The notes beneath the pieces are model-generated. The model was not told the origin of the DNA. It saw nothing but the letters and a program-made list of their open reading frames with translations, and made no database searches. DNA of 64,000 nucleotides. Source: Collinsella sp. Lineage in GTDB: Bacteria > Actinomycetota > Coriobacteriia > Coriobacteriales > Coriobacteriaceae. The position numbers were made by a program, and so were the translations under genes. Position 1 is the stretch's first letter, and each line of letters opens with the position of its first letter. Of this stretch, positions 24,135 to 33,269 are shown one piece after another. Where the stretch lies: contig DXMK01000007.1 of assembly GCA_019414245.1 (NCBI GenBank), positions 186,001-250,000 on the forward strand, in the 5' to 3' direction.

Positions 24135-26831
24135 ATGGAAGAGATGCCCAAGAATTACGATCCGTCGACCAACGAGCCGGCGATCTTGCAGAAGTGGCTC
24201 GACGGCGGCTACTACAAGCGCCGTGAGGGCGTGGGCGACTGCACCGTCACCATTCCGCCTCCCAACGTGACCGGCAAGCTACACATGGGCCACGCCACCG
24301 ACGACTCCATCCAGGACGCCATCATCCGTATGGCCCGCATGCGCGGCAAGTCCACGCGTTGGGTGCTCGGTACCGATCACGCCGGCATCGCCACGCAGAC
24401 CAAGGTTGACAAAAAGCTCAAGAGCGAGGGCATTAGCCGTCTGGAGATCGGTCGCGACAAGTTTGTCGACGCCTGCTGGGACTGGACCCACGAGTACGGC
24501 GGCATCATCGTCGAGCAAATCAAGCGCATGGGCTGCTCCGTCGACTTCGACAACGAGCGCTTCACCATGGACGAGGATTACGCCCAGGCCGTGCGTAAGG
24601 TCTTCTGCGACTGGTACCACGACGGCCTGATCTACCGTGGCAAGCGCATCGTCAACTGGTGCCCCAACTGCACCACCGCCATCTCGGACGACGAGGCCGA
24701 GTACAAGGACGAGAAGGGCCACCTGTGGCACCTGCGCTACCCGCTGACCGAGCCGGTCAACGGCCAGGACTACATCGTCGTCGCCACCACGCGCCCCGAG
24801 ACCATGCTCGGCGACACGGGCGTCGCCGTCTCCCCGAAGGATCCCGAGAAGGCCGCCTTCGTGGGTAAGACCGTCAAGCTCCCCATCGTCGATCGCGAGA
24901 TTCCCATCTTTGAGGATTGGCATGTCGACGCCAACTTCGGTTCCGGCTTCGTTAAGGTTACTCCGGCCCACGACCCCAACGATTACGCCATGGGTCAGGC
25001 CCACGACCTTCCGCAGATCAATATCTTCGACGAGCACGCGGTGGTCGTCGAGGGCTATGGCGAGTTCACCGGCATGACCCGCGAGGAGTGCCGCGAGGCG
25101 GTCATCAAGTGGTTCGACGAGCACGGCCTACTCGATCACGTCGAGGAGCACGACCACTCCGTCATGCACTGCTACCGTTGCGACGCCGCGCTTGAGCCGT
25201 GGCTGTCCGAGCAGTGGTTCGTGGCCGTCGACAAGCTCAAGGGGCCGGCGCTCGACGCCGTCAACTCCGGTAAGGTCACCTTCCACCCCGCGCGCTGGAC
25301 GCAGACCTACACCACTTGGATGGAGAATCTCAAGGACTGGTGTATTAGCCGCCAGCTGTGGTGGGGCCACCGCATTCCCGTGTTCTACTGCGAGGACTGC
25401 GGCTGGGAGGACGCCCTTACCGAGGACACCGATGTGTGCCCCAAGTGCGGCGGTCATCACGTGCATCAGGACGAGAACGTGCTGGACACCTGGTTCAGCT
25501 CGCAGCTGTGGACCTTCGCCACGCAGGGCTGGCCGCAAAAGCCGGAGCTGCTCGAGGGCCATCATCCCACGACGGCGCTCGTCACCGCGCGCGACATCAT
25601 CGCGCTGTGGGTCGCCCGCATGGTCATGAGCTCGCTGTACTTCCTGGACGAGGTGCCGTTTAAGGACGTCGTCATCTACCCGACGATCCTTGCCAAGGAC
25701 GGCAGCCGCATGTCCAAGTCCAAGGGCAACGGCGTTGACCCCATGGACCTCATCGGTATGTACGGCGCCGACGCCATGCGCTACAACCTTCTTACGCTGT
25801 GCACCAACAACCAGGATGTTAAGTTCGACGCGAACATCGACAAGAAGACCAAGAAGCTCATCGACAGCCCGCGTACCGACCAGGCCAAGAGCTTTGTGAC
25901 TAAGATCTGGAACGCCAGCCGCTTCCTGCTCATGAACATGGAGGGCTACACGCCCGGCGAGCCCGTCGTGGAGACGCCGGCCGACGCCTGGATGTTCAGC
26001 CGCCTGGCCAAGGCCGTTAAGATGGTCACCGAGGGTATTGAGAACTACACCTTTGGCGATATGGCCCGCGGCGTGCAGCAGTTCTTCTGGAACGAGGTCT
26101 GCGACTGGTACGTCGAGGTCACCAAGGCCCGCTTGAAGGGCGAGGGCCGTCTGCAGGCTCAGCGCAACCTGATCTTTGTGCTGGATACCTCCATTCGCCT
26201 GATGCACCCGCTCATGCCGTTTGTCACCGAGGAGATTTGGGACAACATGCCGGCCAGCGTGCTCGACCTGGATGCCGAGGGCAACGTCGACCGCGCCGAG
26301 GCACTCATGATTGCCAAGTGGCCCGAGCCCGCCGATTACGCCAAGTATGTCGACGAGGACGCCGAGCGCGCGTTTGAGCTGTGCCGCGCCGTCGTTTCCG
26401 CCGCCCGCGCCACGCGTTCGCGTTATCGCTTGAGCCCCAAGGCCGAGCTCGACGTGGTCGTGCGCGCCGGTGTCGAGGACATCGAGAAGCTCGAGAGCCT
26501 GCGTTCGACCATTGAGCCGCTGGCCAACACCGCTTCGCTGGTCATGGGTACCGACGTTGAGAAGCCGGCCGCGAGCATCGCCGTGGTCGACAGCGGCGTC
26601 GAGGTCTTTGTGGTGCTCGAGGGCAAGGTCGATCTTTCGGCCGAGAAGGCGCGTCTTGAGAAGGAGATCGCCGCGGCGCAGAAGGAGCTCGCCGGCTGCG
26701 AGAAGACGCTCGCCAATGAGGGCTTTGTGGCCAAGGCCGCGCCTGCGGTGGTCCAGAAGAAGAGGGACCGTACAGCTGAGCTCAAGGAGATCCTGGCGGC
26801 GCTGAACTCGCAGGTTGCTGACTTCTCGTAG
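24135..26831 (+). CDS. valS: Valine-tRNA ligase
   Basis: An 898-residue class I synthetase. The HIGH-type motif PPPNVTGKLHMGHA is at about residues 42-55, the editing domain includes VVATTRPETMLGDT, and the KMSKS loop appears as SRMSKSKGNG. A C-terminal coiled coil (KVDLSAEKARLEKEI) is the ValS tRNA-binding arm. Length is normal. ATG 24135 follows AGGGAGAG. It is flanked by the clpX terminator and a hairpin leader upstream. Confidence 0.96.
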   Translation: MEEMPKNYDPSTNEPAILQKWLDGGYYKRREGVGDCTVTIPPPNVTGKLHMGHATDDSIQDAIIRMARMRGKSTRWVLGTDHAGIATQTKVDKKLKSEGISRLEIGRDKFVDACWDWTHEYGGIIVEQIKRMGCSVDFDNERFTMDEDYAQAVRKVFCDWYHDGLIYRGKRIVNWCPNCTTAISDDEAEYKDEKGHLWHLRYPLTEPVNGQDYIVVATTRPETMLGDTGVAVSPKDPEKAAFVGKTVKLPIVDREIPIFEDWHVDANFGSGFVKVTPAHDPNDYAMGQAHDLPQINIFDEHAVVVEGYGEFTGMTREECREAVIKWFDEHGLLDHVEEHDHSVMHCYRCDAALEPWLSEQWFVAVDKLKGPALDAVNSGKVTFHPARWTQTYTTWMENLKDWCISRQLWWGHRIPVFYCEDCGWEDALTEDTDVCPKCGGHHVHQDENVLDTWFSSQLWTFATQGWPQKPELLEGHHPTTALVTARDIIALWVARMVMSSLYFLDEVPFKDVVIYPTILAKDGSRMSKSKGNGVDPMDLIGMYGADAMRYNLLTLCTNNQDVKFDANIDKKTKKLIDSPRTDQAKSFVTKIWNASRFLLMNMEGYTPGEPVVETPADAWMFSRLAKAVKMVTEGIENYTFGDMARGVQQFFWNEVCDWYVEVTKARLKGEGRLQAQRNLIFVLDTSIRLMHPLMPFVTEEIWDNMPASVLDLDAEGNVDRAEALMIAKWPEPADYAKYVDEDAERAFELCRAVVSAARATRSRYRLSPKAELDVVVRAGVEDIEKLESLRSTIEPLANTASLVMGTDVEKPAASIAVVDSGVEVFVVLEGKVDLSAEKARLEKEIAAAQKELAGCEKTLANEGFVAKAAPAVVQKKRDRTAELKEILAALNSQVADFS

Positions 26832-26884
26832 GCGGTACTGGGGGACGCGGTTTGGGGCTTTGCTCGCTACTGCGGACACCTATT

Positions 26885-27020
26885 CCGCCGTTCTAACGAA
26901 CGGCGGCTGGCTCGACGCTGCAAACGCCTCTGATGGCCAATCTGCCGTTCAACTTCGGGCGCATGGGCATAAGCCCTATGCGCCCTTGTTTCATGGCACC
27001 TTGGCTCATCAGAGGCGTTT
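26885..27020 (+). terminator. Structured region behind valS (possible terminator or small RNA)
   Basis: Three nested or adjacent helices are visible: CCGCCGTT/AACGGCGG (26885-26906), and AAACGCCTCTGATG (26922-26935) closing on CATCAGAGGCGTTT (27007-27020) with an inner GGGCGCAT/ATGCGCCC (26957-26985). The outer helix ends in GTTTTC, so it may terminate valS. Such a branched fold is larger than a simple terminator. Confidence 0.5.
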
Positions 27021-27062
27021 TCGCTGACTATCCTCAACCTATACTGTTTTATTTTTCTATGA

Positions 27063-28421
27063 ATGGCGGTTCTGAAAATGCCTAAGCGTTCTGGCTTGTA
27101 TACCGTTCCTTTTGAGTTTGATTTGCTTTCGTTTGGTGAGGCTGTGGGACTTGCTGCTGATACGGGGCGGATTTCTGGGGATGCTGGGCCTCTGCTTGAG
27201 ACGGTTGTCGATATGCTCGATGAGCTGGGGCGTCCGGACGAGTATTTCGATTGCATCCAGGTTGCCGGTACCAATGGCAAGACTTCGACTACGCGTTTTT
27301 CGGCTGCCATTCTTCGTGGTGAGGGGCTCAAAACCGCGCTGTATACGTCGCCACAGCTGGTGCGCTATCCCGAGCGCATGGAGGTTGATGGGTGCGTCGT
27401 GAGCGACGAGGCCTTTGCCCATGGCGTTTCGGCAGCTGTCGAGGCGGGGCATCGCGTGAATGCGCGCCGTGTGGCGGCAGGGGAGCGCGCCTATACCATC
27501 ACACCGTTTGACCTGCTGACGGCTGCTGCACTTGTAGTGTTTGCCGAGGCTTGCGTGGACGTAGCCGTGCTTGAGGTTGGCATGGGCGGGCGTTGGGACG
27601 CCACGAGTGCGACCGATCCCGTCGCCGTTGCCATTACGGGCATTGGGCTCGATCATACACGTATTTTGGGCAACACGCTCGAGGCCATTGCGGGGGAGAA
27701 GGCTGCGGTTATTAAGCCTGGGCGCTTTGTTGTTTTGGGCGAGGGTACGCATGAGGCGAGCGTTCAGCGCGTGATGGATGCCCGTTGCCGTGAGTGCGGT
27801 GTGGTGCCGCTCGTGGTGAACCATGCCACAACCAAGGTTCCGGCACACGTGGGCGACACGGTTGAGTTTAGCTGCACCACGCCGCGTGCGATCTATACGT
27901 CAAGCATGGTTAAGCCGGCCTACCAGCCGCAGAATGCTGCGTGCGCGATTATGCTGTGCGAGGGGTATTTGGGCCGCGAGCTCGACCACGATGCGCTGGA
28001 TGCATCGCTTATGGGCTGCCCCACGCCGGGTCGTTTTGATGTGCTGGGGACCGATCCGCTCAAGCTGATCGACGCCTGCCATAACCCTCAGAGCTGCGAG
28101 AACTTTGTGAGCGCGCTGGACGAGATAGATCCGTGCGTCGAGAATCGCCCCACGCTGCTGTGCGCCGCACTGGCCGACAAGGATGTGGCCGGTATTGTCG
28201 ATGTTCTGATTCCGGCCTTCCCGCGTGTGGTCGTAACCCAGACCGATTCCGATCGCGCCCTGCCGGCAGAGGAACTTGCTGCCCTGGTGGACGCCAACAA
28301 GCTTGCCGGTGTGTACCCTAGCGTGCCCGAGGCTCTCGCGGCTTTTGACGCCGTGGGCGAGTCCTTCGTTGCCGCCGGCACCATCACCCTAGCCGGCGAA
28401 GTAGCCGGCCTGCTGCGCTAG
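27063..28421 (+). CDS. folC: Folylpolyglutamate synthase / dihydrofolate synthase (Mur ligase family)
   Basis: A 452-residue Mur-ligase-type enzyme that adds glutamate to folates. ATP-binding loop VAGTNGKTSTTR is at about residues 67-78, with the metal/His region GLDHTRILGNTLEAIAGEKA and LEVGMGGRWDATS typical of FolC. The C-terminal half holds IDACHNPQS. ATG 27063 has no clear ribosome site; ATG 27078 is an equally possible start. Codon use is slightly less biased than valS. Confidence 0.88.
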   Translation: MAVLKMPKRSGLYTVPFEFDLLSFGEAVGLAADTGRISGDAGPLLETVVDMLDELGRPDEYFDCIQVAGTNGKTSTTRFSAAILRGEGLKTALYTSPQLVRYPERMEVDGCVVSDEAFAHGVSAAVEAGHRVNARRVAAGERAYTITPFDLLTAAALVVFAEACVDVAVLEVGMGGRWDATSATDPVAVAITGIGLDHTRILGNTLEAIAGEKAAVIKPGRFVVLGEGTHEASVQRVMDARCRECGVVPLVVNHATTKVPAHVGDTVEFSCTTPRAIYTSSMVKPAYQPQNAACAIMLCEGYLGRELDHDALDASLMGCPTPGRFDVLGTDPLKLIDACHNPQSCENFVSALDEIDPCVENRPTLLCAALADKDVAGIVDVLIPAFPRVVVTQTDSDRALPAEELAALVDANKLAGVYPSVPEALAAFDAVGESFVAAGTITLAGEVAGLLR

Positions 28422-28435
28422 CCCATCCCCTCATC

Positions 28436-28504
28436 AGTTGCGGTGAAATAGTTCCTGTTTTTGGGTTCTAGCAGCCCATCCAGGAACTATTCCACCGCAA
28501 CTTA
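28436..28504 (+). repeat. Family A-like inverted repeat
   Basis: AGTTGCGGTGAAATAGTTCCTG pairs with CAGGAACTATTCCACCGCAACT over a loop of about 24 bases. The outer GCGGTGAAATA matches the family A arms at 16094 and 29731 while the inner part differs. It lies between two convergent genes. Confidence 0.75.
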
Positions 28505-28526
28505 GTTTGGGGGCTTGGGGACCAGG

Positions 28527-29615
28527 CTAGTCTAGGCGGAATGGGTCGTGAGGGTAGGCGTTGAGAATCTCGACGCCCTTCTCGGTCACCAGGGCCAAGT
28601 TCTCGATGCGGACGCCGGTGCGGCCGGGGAGGTAGATGCCCGGCTCGATGGAGAACGTCATGCCCGGCTCTACGACCTGCTCGTTGACGAGTGAGACGTC
28701 GCCCGGCTCGTGGTCTTGCAGACCGATCGAGTGTCCCAGGCGGTGCGTAAAGTACTGCCCATAGCCCGCATCCTCAATCACGTCGCGCGCAGCGCGGTCC
28801 AGGTCGCACATGCGCACGCCCGGCGCGATGAGCGCCTCGGCGGCTTCGTTGGCGCGGCGCACGATGTCGTAGATGCGCGCCGTCTCTTCGTCCGGCTCGC
28901 CCCAAAAGAACGTGCGCGTCATGTCCGAGCAGTAGTTGCAGCGGCGTCCGCCAATGTCGAACAGCACCACGTCGCCGCGCTTGAGCACGGTGTCGTCTGG
29001 TTCGTGGTGCGGGTCGCCGGCGTTAGCGCCAAAGCTCACGATGGGCGGAAAGCTAAAGCCCTCGCAGCCGTGCTTACGATACAGGCCGAGCATCTGGTCG
29101 GCAATCTCGCGCTCCGTCACACCTTCGTGGACGAGCTTGATGGCGTCGGCCATCACGGCGTCGTTGGCGGCCGAGGACACGCGCATGAGCTCCTGCTCGG
29201 CGGCATCTTTGTGGGTGCGCGCGGCGGTGACGGCAAAGTCGCCCAGGAAAAACTCGCTGGCGGCGTGGCGCTCCATAAGCGGCATCAAAAAGCCGGAGCG
29301 CATGACGGTGTCGATGCCGAGCGGTTTGGTCGGGTCGATTTCACTCGCGATGGCGTCGGCCACGACGTCGGTATCGGTGTGATAGGCCACACGGGCATTG
29401 TCGTACTCGGGCAACTGATGCAGCGCGTTGACCAAGATCACCGGCTCGCTGCCGCGTGCGAGTAGTACACCGCAAAAACGCTCGAACATATCAGCATAAA
29501 AGCCGGTCAGATAGTAGATCGACCACGGGTCGTTTACAAGCAGCTGCGCGCCGGGGTGCTGAGCCTCGAGCGCATCGAGCACGCGCGCCACGCGCTGGTC
29601 ATCGACATGTGCCAT
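28527..29615 (-). CDS. M24 family aminopeptidase (Xaa-Pro peptidase type)
   Basis: A 362-residue metallopeptidase with a creatinase-like N-terminal domain and a pita-bread catalytic domain. Metal ligands appear in VVLFDIGGRRCNYCSDMTR, the THRLGHSIGLQDHE helix and FSIEPGIYLPGRTGVRIEN. Such enzymes remove N-terminal residues before proline and help peptide use. On the reverse strand ATG at 29615 has GAAAGGAC 5 bases upstream, so it is preferred over the start at 29654. Substrate range is unproven. Confidence 0.9.
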   Translation of the reverse strand: MAHVDDQRVARVLDALEAQHPGAQLLVNDPWSIYYLTGFYADMFERFCGVLLARGSEPVILVNALHQLPEYDNARVAYHTDTDVVADAIASEIDPTKPLGIDTVMRSGFLMPLMERHAASEFFLGDFAVTAARTHKDAAEQELMRVSSAANDAVMADAIKLVHEGVTEREIADQMLGLYRKHGCEGFSFPPIVSFGANAGDPHHEPDDTVLKRGDVVLFDIGGRRCNYCSDMTRTFFWGEPDEETARIYDIVRRANEAAEALIAPGVRMCDLDRAARDVIEDAGYGQYFTHRLGHSIGLQDHEPGDVSLVNEQVVEPGMTFSIEPGIYLPGRTGVRIENLALVTEKGVEILNAYPHDPFRLD

Positions 29616-29730
29616 ACATCGTCCTTTCGTTAGGGTGCCACCATGGTATCCCAAGCCCGGCAGATAGGGACGTTCATTTTATGCCGGCACCTTGGGACAC
29701 TCCTTTGCATCCCATGCGGCCCTCATAAGC

Positions 29731-29793
29731 TGCGGTGAAATACGGACTGTTTAGCGGCCTGAAGCCATAAAACAGTCCGTATTTCACCGCAAC
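29731..29793 (+). repeat. Family A inverted repeat, second copy
   Basis: GCGGTGAAATACGGACTGTTT (29732-29752) pairs perfectly with its complement at 29770-29790. Outside and inside flanks (CATAAG before, AGCG after) also match the copy at 16094. Confidence 0.8.
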
Positions 29794-29820
29794 TGCGGAG
29801 GAGGACCGGGCGGATGGTGG

Positions 29821-29855
29821 AGTAGCTAAAAGTGCCCCGTCCCTAATTTGCTACT
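29821..29855 (+). repeat. Family B repeat overlapping a stop codon
   Basis: AGTAGCTAAA...GCCCCGTCCC...TTTGCTACT is a single arm of the family B repeat (compare 20051-20085). It overlaps the last four codons and stop of the DUF1667 gene on the reverse strand. Confidence 0.7.
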
Positions 29856-30253
29856 TGGGCTCGGTCGATGTTCATGCTGGCGATTAGGTTGATGTTTGTG
29901 TCTAGGAGGTTCTCTAGCACGATGTCGCCCATGCGGATGGGGGCGTTGACGACTAGGCCTCGGATGAGGGCCATGGCTTGGGCGTGGAGTGCCAGCGGGA
30001 TGGCCTCAGCCGTGCGCACAGGCAGCAGCGCCTCGTCGCCGCCGGATACGGCCACGGTGGTGGTGAGCACGCGCATGGGGCAGGTGAGCTCCTGATGCGC
30101 GAACTTATCGCCGCGCAGGCAGTTGTTGCCGGTTACGGAGCGCACTTCTACCACGGCGCCGTCTGCGTCACGCTCTACCTCTACGGTCAGGAGGCATTCG
30201 GATGGGCAGGTGGTGCAGTTGAACTGCAGCGTCTCGGTCGCATTCGTGCTCAT
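29843..30253 (-). CDS. DUF1667 CxxC-rich protein of the glycerol-3-phosphate oxidation operon
   Basis: A 136-residue protein of the DUF1667 family with CTTCPSEC near residue 13 and NNCLRG, TCPMRVLTTTV further on; these cysteines probably bind metal or an iron-sulfur centre. The family is nearly always encoded behind a GlpA-like dehydrogenase and an FAD oxidoreductase, as here, and is taken to be a subunit or electron carrier of that complex. Four bases separate it from the upstream gene. Its last codons lie inside a family B repeat. Confidence 0.85.
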   Translation of the reverse strand: MSTNATETLQFNCTTCPSECLLTVEVERDADGAVVEVRSVTGNNCLRGDKFAHQELTCPMRVLTTTVAVSGGDEALLPVRTAEAIPLALHAQAMALIRGLVVNAPIRMGDIVLENLLDTNINLIASMNIDRAQVAN

Positions 30254-30256
30254 GAG

Positions 30257-31642
30257 CTATGCCTCCTCAATGGGATCGACAGACAGAATAATCTCTCTAG
30301 CACCTAGGTCGAGTGCGCGCTGAATCACCTTCGCCGGCAGCGGGAAGCTTTCCATGACGCTTGGCTTAAAAGCGCGGACCTTGCCGGCGAACAGTTCCTC
30401 GCCGTCGGCCAAGATCCTCACGCAGGCGGCATCGACTGGCCGGCGCACGCGGAAGTTCAGCTTGGTGAGCGCCACGGTCGTAATGCGTCCCGGCAGTGCG
30501 TATTCCGCAACGCCGGCAGGGGAGACGGTGAGCTCCCAGTCCGGAACGGTGCCCGCGCCGGTCCCCAGCGCGTACGCCGCCGCAGCTGCGCCAGCCCTCT
30601 CGGACTCGGTCGTCACATTGTCCGCAAGGTCGTGCACGTGCAGCACATTGCCGCAGGCAAAGATGCCCGGCACGCCTGTCTGCAGGCTCTGGTCCACCAC
30701 GGCGCCCCGCGTGCGCGGGTCAAGCTCAACGCCCGCGCCCACCGAAAGCTCGTTCTCGGGAATCAATCCCACCGAAAGCAGCAGCGTGTCGCACGGAACG
30801 ATGCGCTCCGTTCCGGCAATGGGCGCCAGATGTTCGTCGACCTGGCTTACCTCGACCGCTTTCACGCGGTTGTGCCCGATCACGCGTGTGACGGTGGTGG
30901 ACAGGTGCAGCGGAATTCCAAAGTCGTGCAGGCAGTTCTTCACATTGCGGCGCAGGCCGTTGGCGTACGGCATGAGCTCGTACACGCCCTCGACCGAAAT
31001 CCCCTCGAGCGTGCAGCGGCGCGCCATGATAAGTCCGATGTCACCCGAGCCCAAAATGACGGCACGCGAGCCGGGCTTGAGGTTTTCGATATTGATGTAT
31101 CGCTGCGCCAGGCCGGCCGTAAACACGCCGGCGGGGCGGCTACCGGGAATCTTGATCTCGCTGCGCGTGCGCTCACGGCAACCCATAGCAAGAACGACCG
31201 CACGTCCTGTGAGCTGCAGCATGCCAGTGGGGCTCATGAGCGTGACGGTGTGGGCTGCGGTGGCTCTCGGAGCCTCGTTCACGCCCGACGCGCTCGCGGC
31301 CGCGCCCTCACCCGAATCAATCCCAATCACCATGCTGTCCAAGAACAGCGCAATGTCGGTCGCGCGCACCTGGTCGATAAAGCGCTGCGCATACTCGGGG
31401 CCGGTGAGCTCCTGCTTAAAGTGCGATAGTCCAAAGCCGGGATGGATGCACTGGCGGAGGATTCCGCCCAGATGCTGCTCGCGCTCCACGATAGCCACGC
31501 GCGCGCTGGCCTTATGCGCGGAAAGCGCGGCCGCCATGCCGGCAGGTCCGCCGCCGATAACGACCACGTCGAACGCCTGCGTCGACACCGACGCTACAGC
31601 TCCGGTCTCCGCGCGATCGTCGCGCATACCAAACGTCGCCAT
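30257..31642 (-). CDS. FAD-dependent oxidoreductase (GlpB-like partner)
   Basis: A 461-residue pyridine nucleotide-disulphide oxidoreductase-type flavoprotein. VVIGGGPAGMAAAL at about residue 28 is the FAD loop, VILGSGDIGLIMARR the NAD(P) loop, and PGIFACGNVLHVHD the late FAD contact. A CIHPGFG segment is seen after residue 60. It likely passes electrons from the GlpA-like subunit to an acceptor. ATG 31642 has AAGGGGG upstream. It sits one base after its neighbour in an operon of three. Confidence 0.87.
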   Translation of the reverse strand: MATFGMRDDRAETGAVASVSTQAFDVVVIGGGPAGMAAALSAHKASARVAIVEREQHLGGILRQCIHPGFGLSHFKQELTGPEYAQRFIDQVRATDIALFLDSMVIGIDSGEGAAASASGVNEAPRATAAHTVTLMSPTGMLQLTGRAVVLAMGCRERTRSEIKIPGSRPAGVFTAGLAQRYINIENLKPGSRAVILGSGDIGLIMARRCTLEGISVEGVYELMPYANGLRRNVKNCLHDFGIPLHLSTTVTRVIGHNRVKAVEVSQVDEHLAPIAGTERIVPCDTLLLSVGLIPENELSVGAGVELDPRTRGAVVDQSLQTGVPGIFACGNVLHVHDLADNVTTESERAGAAAAAYALGTGAGTVPDWELTVSPAGVAEYALPGRITTVALTKLNFRVRRPVDAACVRILADGEELFAGKVRAFKPSVMESFPLPAKVIQRALDLGAREIILSVDPIEEA

Positions 31643-31643
31643 C

Positions 31644-33101
31644 CTAGCGCACCCCCTTCAGCGGTCCCTCGAGCAGCCAAGATCCGGCATCCTCCAGCAG
31701 CACCTTGCTGGGGTCACACCCCAGCTCGCGGGCCAGAATCGCCACCACGCGGCTCTGGCAAAAGCCACTCTGGCACCGACCCATGCCGGCACGGCAGCGG
31801 CGCTTGACGCCCTCGACCGAAACCGCGCCCGGGCGGCGTCGGATTGCGGCCACGATCTCGGCCTCGGGCACCGTCTCGCAGCGGCAGACGATCTGCCCCC
31901 ACGCGGGGTCGGACTCAATCAGCTTTTCCTTGCGCGCGAGCGGCGCACGGTCGAAGTCGTCCGGCGCGCGGCGTATAGGGTCCCAGTCGTCCCGTTCGCG
32001 CAGAGCCACGCCGGCATCGCGCAGCACCTGCTCCATGCGCTCGGCAATGGCCGGCGCGCTTGCCACGCCCGGCGACTGAATGCCCGCGGCCTGGAACAGT
32101 CCCGAAACCACGTCCGACTGCCCAATAAAGAAGTCGTTGGTCCCCTGAATGACCGGACGTCCGCCGGCAAACGCGCGCACCACGCGGCGTGTGTCTAGAT
32201 CGGGCACCAGCTTGCGCGCTCCCGTCAGCAGCGCGTTCACATCGCTTGCATAGGTCTGCGTGTCGCCTGGCTCGCGCACGGCGGCCGTCGCGGTAATCAC
32301 GGTGTTGCCATGTACGGTGCCCGTGACGATAACGCCCTTGGACACCGGCGTGGGAACGGGGTAGAGCGGCATGAGCGTGCGCGGTTCCTTGTCCAGCACC
32401 ACGATGTTGCCCTGGCGCCAGACCATCTGAAACTCCTCGGCGCCGGCCATGTGCGAGATGTCCGCGGCTCCGTTGCCTGCGGCGTTGATCAGGTAATGGC
32501 AACGCACGTCGCCGGCGGGCGTTGCCAACGTAAAGCGTGCGGCTCCGTCATCCGAGCCATCAACCTCAATTGCCTCCACTGGCGCGGACCGCATAAATGT
32601 CACACCGTTGGCAACGGCGTTCTCTAGCCCGGCAATGGCGACCTCAAACGGATCGACAAAGCCGGTCGAGGGGCACCACAGCGCGCACGTCGCCTTGGCA
32701 CTCGCGCGCGGCTCCAGCTCGTGGATGCGCTCGGGGCCGACAATCGACAGCTCGGGCACGCCGTTGGCCAGGCCATTCTGGCGCAGCTTCTCCAGGTGCG
32801 CGCGGTCTTCGTCGTTAAACCCCAGCACCATCGAACCGGTGCGGCGGAACAAAAAGCCTAGCTCCTGGGCCCACGTGCCATATAGCTCGCAACCACGGGC
32901 GTTGACCTGCGCCTTGACCGTGCCCGGCGCCGGATCGTAGCCGGCGTGCACCAAGCCGCCGTTGGCCTTCGACGCGCCCAGGGCGATGTCGTTCGCCGCC
33001 TCGATCACGCATATGGACAGGTCATAGCGCGCGAGCTGCCGCGCAATGGCGCACCCGGTAATGCCTGCGCCCACAATCGCGATATCAAACGTTTCTGCCA
33101 C
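31644..33101 (-). CDS. Glycerol-3-phosphate dehydrogenase-like FAD oxidoreductase with [2Fe-2S] domain
   Basis: A 485-residue protein. Residues 1-370 form a DAO-type flavoprotein (AIVGAGITGCAIARQL, then GASKANGGLVHAGYD). The C-terminus is a BFD-like [2Fe-2S] domain with VCRCETVPEAE and CRAGMGRCQSGFC, as in GlpA. It probably oxidises glycerol 3-phosphate to dihydroxyacetone phosphate; other 2-hydroxy acids are possible. The start is GTG 33101 with GGAGG 4 bases upstream. A 15-base palindrome sits just before it. Confidence 0.88.
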   Translation of the reverse strand: MAETFDIAIVGAGITGCAIARQLARYDLSICVIEAANDIALGASKANGGLVHAGYDPAPGTVKAQVNARGCELYGTWAQELGFLFRRTGSMVLGFNDEDRAHLEKLRQNGLANGVPELSIVGPERIHELEPRASAKATCALWCPSTGFVDPFEVAIAGLENAVANGVTFMRSAPVEAIEVDGSDDGAARFTLATPAGDVRCHYLINAAGNGAADISHMAGAEEFQMVWRQGNIVVLDKEPRTLMPLYPVPTPVSKGVIVTGTVHGNTVITATAAVREPGDTQTYASDVNALLTGARKLVPDLDTRRVVRAFAGGRPVIQGTNDFFIGQSDVVSGLFQAAGIQSPGVASAPAIAERMEQVLRDAGVALRERDDWDPIRRAPDDFDRAPLARKEKLIESDPAWGQIVCRCETVPEAEIVAAIRRRPGAVSVEGVKRRCRAGMGRCQSGFCQSRVVAILARELGCDPSKVLLEDAGSWLLEGPLKGVR

Positions 33102-33118
33102 GGTGCCTCCAAGACAAG

Positions 33119-33133
33119 TTGACAGGCTGTCAA
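33119..33133 (-). promoter_or_regulatory. Palindromic operator candidate before the GlpA-like operon
   Basis: TTGACAG-G-CTGTCAA is a perfect 7-1-7 palindrome 17 bases upstream of the GTG start. It contains TTGACA on both strands, so it could be a repressor site over the promoter. The regulator is not known. Confidence 0.45.
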
Positions 33134-33269
33134 TAAGACTATCCTACGGGCTACACACCACCAGCGCAGCGGCAATGCGGCGAACAGCCCCACAGCACCC
33201 GCCAACGGCAGGTGAGAGGAAACTCGACAACGTCGACAACCTCGTCTGCCGACAACTACGGCAACCTTT

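Noticed and set aside
30354..32198. Forward frame of 614 codons across the GlpA-like operon
   Set aside because: Opposite strand carries three coherent enzymes; this frame is Ser/Arg/Pro-rich noise.
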